This document shows positions 59,101 to 64,000 of a DNA stretch of 64,000 bases, piece by piece. The notes under the pieces were generated by a model. It made no database searches and was not told where the DNA came from. It was given only the letters and a program-made list of their open reading frames with translations. Origin of the DNA: Staphylotrichum longicolle (lineage: Eukaryota > Ascomycota > Sordariomycetes > Sordariales > Chaetomiaceae); contig JAHCVI010000006.1 of NCBI GenBank assembly GCA_019096155.1, positions 1,922,001 to 1,986,000 on the forward strand, read 5' to 3'. Each line of letters starts with the position of its first letter. Positions within the stretch are counted from its first letter, which is position 1. A program made the translations under genes and the position numbers.

Positions 59101-62100
59101 CTAACAGTGCATCGAGGAATGAGGAAGGTAGGACAGAAGAATGCCCTGGTTCCTGGCCTGGTTTGCCCGGCTTGCCTGGCTTGGGAGGGGTGGTTCGGCC
59201 CCATGCGCAAGGTGCATGAACGAGGCACACACAGGCACATTCCCACGGCCAGCTGACAAGGACACGGACCCGCCAACATGCACCGCGAGCTTGTGGTGAA
59301 GGCGGGATGGTGGGGTGCAAACCACACCGAATATAAATTTACGACGTGGCCAGATGAAGCAGGACCTGTCTGTCTGCGCCAGCACTTTGTGGTCCTGACT
59401 GGTCCTGACTGCTCACGTCTCACAGATGCCCGCGATCCAGCACTTTGCTGACAGCCCCGACTGGCGGTGGGCGAAGCTGACAATGCAAAACCGACATGGT
59501 GCCTCGATGGGGTGTCTTCTGACCATTTGCGCGCCGCCACCTGCCGCGCACAACTCCGCACCCTCGAATAAGCCGTCCAATATCCGTCCGAGCGGGCTGC
59601 GAGCCCGCGGAACCCCTCGATGCTCCTCGCAGGGTCCTACGGTCCCCGCATGTGCCACCGAGACGAGCCGCTTTCTCCACGGTTGAGTGCGACGCTCCGG
59701 CCATTCAACTGCCGATTTCGCAAGATCTGGCACTTATAGCGACCACGACCATAGCAGACCCGTTCTCTGGGGTTTCGAGTTGACAAGTCCCAACCAAGTG
59801 CAGGCTCGCATAAAATGTTTGCGGTTCACCGTTCCCATCAGCCAAACTGGGAAGTTTGGGCTTCTCTTGCTCCGTGATGGCCACGTCCGCCCCATCAACC
59901 ACCTTGGGGACAAACTGCATGTGCTTGTCGGGCCTCTAGGAAAATGTGGAGTGTCCATCGGTGACAATCATGACGGTGATGACTTCTATGAACGCCCACA
60001 TGTTTCTGGTAGCCGTCAAGCCAGGAAAAGGAGAAGAGTCTCCGCCGTCGCGCAACGCCCGTTACAGTCTGGACCAACCGGGTTCTTGTGTGGTAGTTAA
60101 TATAAGTTGCACACCCCTACCAGACCAGCTGATGAAGCCCAGCATTCACTAGCCCTTTGTTATCGTGATAACATTGATTACGTCTGCGGCGGTTCAAGCC
60201 AAACCTCGGGGCAACTCTAAGCTGTGTTGACTCGGTACCTTGATACAAGGAGGAGTCCTGGACCCCCAAAAGTTGTTCGCAACACAAGCAGTTCGACGAG
60301 AACAATACTCTTGCTCATGGCTCCCCTGCGGCTGTATTCCTTTCTTCTTGAGGACGGCCAAGAGTGAACAGAAATGTGTACAAAAGAGAAGGCCCGCGGT
60401 GCCAGAGGCTGGCTGATAGCATCAATAAAGTACCAGGTGCTTTTTACTAAGTCTCAAGATGGACGAAGACACAGGAACAACTGGAACTTAACCATTTGCA
60501 TGTTGATGAGCCCAGGATAGAGCGATGACAGACACAAAGCGAGACCAGCAACAGAATGACACAGCACCGGCCAAACGAAGTCTCATAGGATATGGATGCA
60601 GAGTGGCAGCCATCCATGAGCGATATCTTACTTGAACTACAACCCAGGTATGCAGAACTCGACCTCGACAACAATCCAAGACTTTGGGCTCTGCTTGAGT
60701 CCACACCACCAAGTTTGCGAAACTGGCTGGTTTTTCTGGGACATTGCAAACCGACGTCGTGCTCCATAAGAACGTATGGCAGGTCGTTTATCTTGGTAAC
60801 TGCCCTAAACGAATGCACCCATACGCAGGATGTGAAGGTGCAGCACGCCTGACCGGTGCCAGTGCTGTTCTGGCGTGCCCACACATGGACGAAGCCATGT
60901 TTGGATTCGCCTCTTCGATTTTACGAGAGTCTTTGTCGTAGAGACAGTTGCGTCCGTCAGCGTGATAGGAGACCCAGGAACGGATTACCTTGGGTCAGCG
61001 GTGGGCTGGTCAGCTTACACGATAGCCTCGTTCAACTTGTGGGCGGTTTGCAGCGCGCTGCTCCGTCAGATTTTGGGTCTCCTAAAGCTCTGAGAATATG
61101 GTATTCGTTAGGTGGCAAAGGCTGAATTTCTCCTAGGCTGATTTGCGGTGCCCCTGGAGGTTTCAAACGGGTATCCGTATCGATCTTTGGCCTTGAACCA
61201 TGACAGAGATGCCAGTAGTGAATAATCCAAGAAGTCGTGTTCCAACGTTCACGATACACTTTCCTTTCGGGTTTCCTTGCAACTTTGGCGTTTGGTTGCA
61301 ACCAGAGCGTTTCCCCCCTACAGCCACCGAGTCACTAAAACACTCACAAACCACAAGCCATGCATTACACGACCTTTTCGTTTTAGAGTACTCCCATTCC
61401 AAGAAAGTTTGCCCAGGTCGGCCAGGTTTAAGTTTCTCCACCCGGTGGCACCAACCTGGTCTTCATATCGAAAAAGTATCCCCAGAGCAAAGCTCTCCGT
61501 TGCACATAGAGTTTTCAGCTGGTTGTTATGCCCGGTCTGAGACAATGATGGAAGTGGACCGGAAACTGGAAGTCTTAACACCGTCGGCGATGCGCAACAC
61601 CTCCCGGTTCCCAACTGGAACACAGAGATTGACAAATCCAATTAGACCCAGTTTCCAAGGCCTGATGCTGAGTGATTCGTAACTTGGTTTCCGACATCAA
61701 ACTCGGCGCCAAAGATGATATCCCCACCTTGGGTCCTCGTGTATGTTATCACAACGGGTCAGAAGTAACGAAAACCGGTATCCACAACTTAGCAACGACG
61801 TACTGAGCCGCGATGATGTCGGCTGGTGACTCGACGGCTAGCCTCCAACCGATGCTTCACACACTACTTGATGCAATCCAAGCGTGGAAGTGGAAATGCT
61901 CACGGAACAAGGAAACGACACCTTCCAGTGTCAAGAAGAAATTCCACCCTACCGCATTGCTTTCAAAAACAGCAAGAAAGACCACAACGTATCTGCCACT
62001 TTTGTAACTTGACGGCTACAGTCAAATCCTTTTCGAGAACCGAGATTGCCCATAGCGGCTCAAGCCACTAGCTACCTCCCCTTATGCCTAGTTCTCAGGG

Positions 62101-62179
62101 CTCCTGTTGACAATAGCAGAAAACCGACAATAGCGAGGCCTATTATGACTGCTCCGCCTCGTCTGAGCATTTGGGAAGA
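56189..62179. other. Six-kilobase region without a supported gene
   Basis: Begins with the upstream region of the C2H2 regulator gene, which is transcribed away from it. Many overlapping frames of 60-250 codons exist on both strands, none with a domain, codon bias or intron pattern I trust. Simple repeats: GCAAA units at about 57408-57425 and a doubled GGGGCTCGAGA at about 57893-57914. A frame at 60592-60852 (plus) is the least unlikely small gene, but lacks any supporting motif. Confidence 0.4.
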
Positions 62180-62991
62180 CTAATCACTTCCCTTGTCGCC
62201 GTGCTGAAAATCGTCCTCCTCATCCGGTATCTGGTCGTCGCGGCCGGCATTCAGTGTCTCCAGCCAAGATAAGTGGCTTGTTGCTTGGCCAAAGTCCCAG
62301 TCAACAAGATAATCGAACTCTTTGGCAAGCTGAAGTAGTCCTTGCCTCTTCGCCTTCGTCTTGACCCCAAGACCCTGGAACAGCTCACTCGGATCTGCCG
62401 TAATTGTCCGTGGAAGAGTTGAATTGTAAGACTGCGTAAGGTGTGCTAGAGTAATGACGCACACACTTGGGACATGGTACAGTCTGGGAAGAGCCTCTCC
62501 AGCAGCCTACGCTCCTCGGGGGTCACGAGGCCGAGCAAGGCAAAGACTCTATCTCGGGGGTCTCCGCATTCTGCTCGCTGGTGTCTGATGAGCAAGTCGT
62601 AAAGTGGCTGCAGGTAGCTGGGAAACCTGTCGACATACCGATTCATGACACGGGGAAGAGCGCGGTATGAGAGTGTCCGCGCAGAAGGCTCGGCCGTGCC
62701 AAATCCTGAACCCCACACGGAAAGACTCGCCGTCCAGGTAGATGAGCTCAGATGCTTCGTCTTTACCCCAAACGTAAGAGACGGCGGTGTATTGAGGGGA
62801 GAGGCGTCGAGGAACCGTGATAACGGTGAAGTCAAGAGCAAAGCGAGTAGAGAAGCCGGGGTCAGTAACCGAAGCTCCTCGCCGCTTATGGTGGATTCAT
62901 AGGTGAAGTCCATGACGTCGCTTGCCTGCTTTCCACATTGCTTGAAGAAGGGGCGGGAGTTTGCGGTTGCGCACGATATCACAGTAGCCAT
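62180..62991 (-). pseudogene. HET-type protein fragment, frameshifted
   Basis: Minus strand. The upstream frame (62991-62446) has LLTPASLLALLLTSPLSR and SLSVWGSGFG, then the hallmark ECGDPRDRVFALLGLVT found after the HET domain in fungal incompatibility proteins, and ends VCASLL. The downstream frame (62464-62180) continues VITLAHLTQSYNSTLP and LLQLAKEFDYLVDW. The frames meet in a GTGTGTG run at about 62463-62470; removing two bases restores one frame, suggesting microsatellite slippage. A possible further 5' part lies on the same strand up to about 63375 (LTWLSLISWLAAHDLL..) in another frame. The HET core is not seen, so this is judged a decayed gene. Confidence 0.6.
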
Positions 62992-64000
62992 AGAACTGTG
63001 TGCGGGGTGTCGCTGATCTAATGGAAGGGCTCAGAAGCCTGACACGCCGCGGGATTAGACACCTGCTGTGGGACATGGAGAAGACAAGAATGGACACCAG
63101 TGGCTCATGTTGCGGTTGTGCAATTGGGTAGGCGTGAAAGAGCCTCGAGATATGCCTGCCACCAGTTGTGACCTCCATGTCAACCAGTGAGGCGTTGGAA
63201 CTGGCTGGCACATGCAGCCGTGGACGGCGGCAACGAACGCTCTTAGAAGGTCATGCGCAGCCAACCATGAAATGAGGCTTAGCCAAGTAAGGGCATCACT
63301 GCCAAGGCCAAGAGTCTCCCTATTGCGAACTCGCTTTGCAGGCATGGCTGTGTCTTTTCGGCCTGGACACGTCAAGGGTCCAATGAGACTGAGATATGTA
63401 ACAGGTGCAAGAGGAGAGTACTATCTATCCTTCAGCACAATTGATAACCTTTCCATTGTTCATATGCAAACTGCGAGCACACCCCGAGCTACATGCGCCA
63501 TGTGCTTTTTCAGGGGCAGCCAGGGCCCAACGTTGGGCTGAATATCAACGATGTCAAAGTCCTGACCCAGGAGTGAGAGTCATGCACTTCTAACTCCTCA
63601 CATCCGAGGCGGCTCCTCCAGGATCCCCCCCATGCTCGTTTAATTATGCTGACCATGCAGGCCGCCTTCTGGATAAAGTGCCGCGGACCGCTAAAAACAC
63701 CGGTAAATGTAAGCGGACCTGGATCGGTGCTACTCCATACATCTCCCGCTTGCAATCCATGTTCTTTGCTGTCCAGCGCTGCAACCCCCCGGCCTGACGT
63801 CGGACCAGGCGCGCTGGGCACGCTCTGTTGACGCGGCCTGTCATTAGCTGACATCCGGGATCCCCGGAATCTGGGCCTCGAGCCCACGCAATCTTCGAGT
63901 CCGACGTCGTACTGCAGCCGGGCGGTAGGAGGCTGTGCATATATGGACTTCGGCTCCCCTGAAGACCGAGAAGTTCCAGCGGAGTTAACCAGGTCGCCAG
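62992..64000. other. Right end of window, no certain gene
   Basis: May contain decayed 5' sequence of the HET-type fragment (minus strand, 63375-63055). The rest shows only short uninformative frames. Confidence 0.35.

Noticed and set aside
58134..59561. Several overlapping 110-253 codon frames on both strands
   Set aside because: Mutually overlapping, no domain, Ser/Arg/Pro/Gly-rich composition of GC-rich non-coding DNA.
63830..63910. tRNA-like stretch with a TTCGAGTCC element
   Set aside because: No matching T-stem, acceptor stem or A box; not a credible cloverleaf.

Overview
The window comes from a filamentous ascomycete (Pezizomycotina, most likely a Sordariomycete). The supported genes are GC-rich and carry short introns of about 50-80 bp with GT..AG borders and CTAAC/CTGAC-type branch sites. 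They encode typical fungal families (histidine phosphatase of the phosphoglycerate-mutase type, fungal STAND-type N-terminal domain, C2H2 regulator, CHAT-TPR protein, HET fragments). Between them lies a long AT-rich block in which retroelement reading frames are broken by C-to-T / G-to-A changes (CAA/CAG/TGG to stop, Cys to Tyr), the mark of repeat-induced point mutation (RIP).

Layout. (1) 1-943: 3' end of a multi-pass membrane protein gene. (2) 1471-37038: one nested transposon island. An old, RIP-mutated pogo/Fot1-type DNA transposon (minus strand, TA duplication) was split by an LTR retrotransposon, Gypsy-A (3230-36930, duplication AATAC). Gypsy-A was then hit three times: by a second pogo-type element (5294-7151, TA), by Gypsy-B1 (11467-27094, GCGGA/GCAGA) and by Gypsy-B2 (28317-36483, minus strand, AAAGC). 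Gypsy-B1 was itself interrupted by a GC-rich, lightly mutated Ty3/gypsy element, Gypsy-C (17110-24590, GATAG). All six elements can be closed by target-site duplications, and three of the junctions can be compared with an empty site in a sister copy inside the same window. (3) 37041-64000: host sequence. It holds a broken HET-type gene, a histidine phosphatase gene, a STAND-N/ubiquitin-like protein gene divergent from a C2H2-finger protein gene, a seven-helix membrane protein gene, a kinesin-light-chain-type TPR relic, a 1254-residue TPR-CHAT protease gene divergent from a 318-residue protein of unknown function, a two-finger C2H2 transcription factor, about 6 kb without supported genes, and a second broken HET-type gene.

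How it fits together. The right-hand part reads like a fungal non-self recognition / regulated cell death neighbourhood: two HET remnants, a STAND-N/UBL protein, a TPR relic and a CHAT protease with both catalytic residues and a divergently paired partner. Inside the island, the most unusual observation is that all three Ty3/gypsy lineages carry, between pol and the 3' LTR, a reading frame on the opposite strand with the same six-cysteine pattern (CxxC..C..CxxC..C). It is seen intact or as RIP-made Cys-to-Tyr ghosts.
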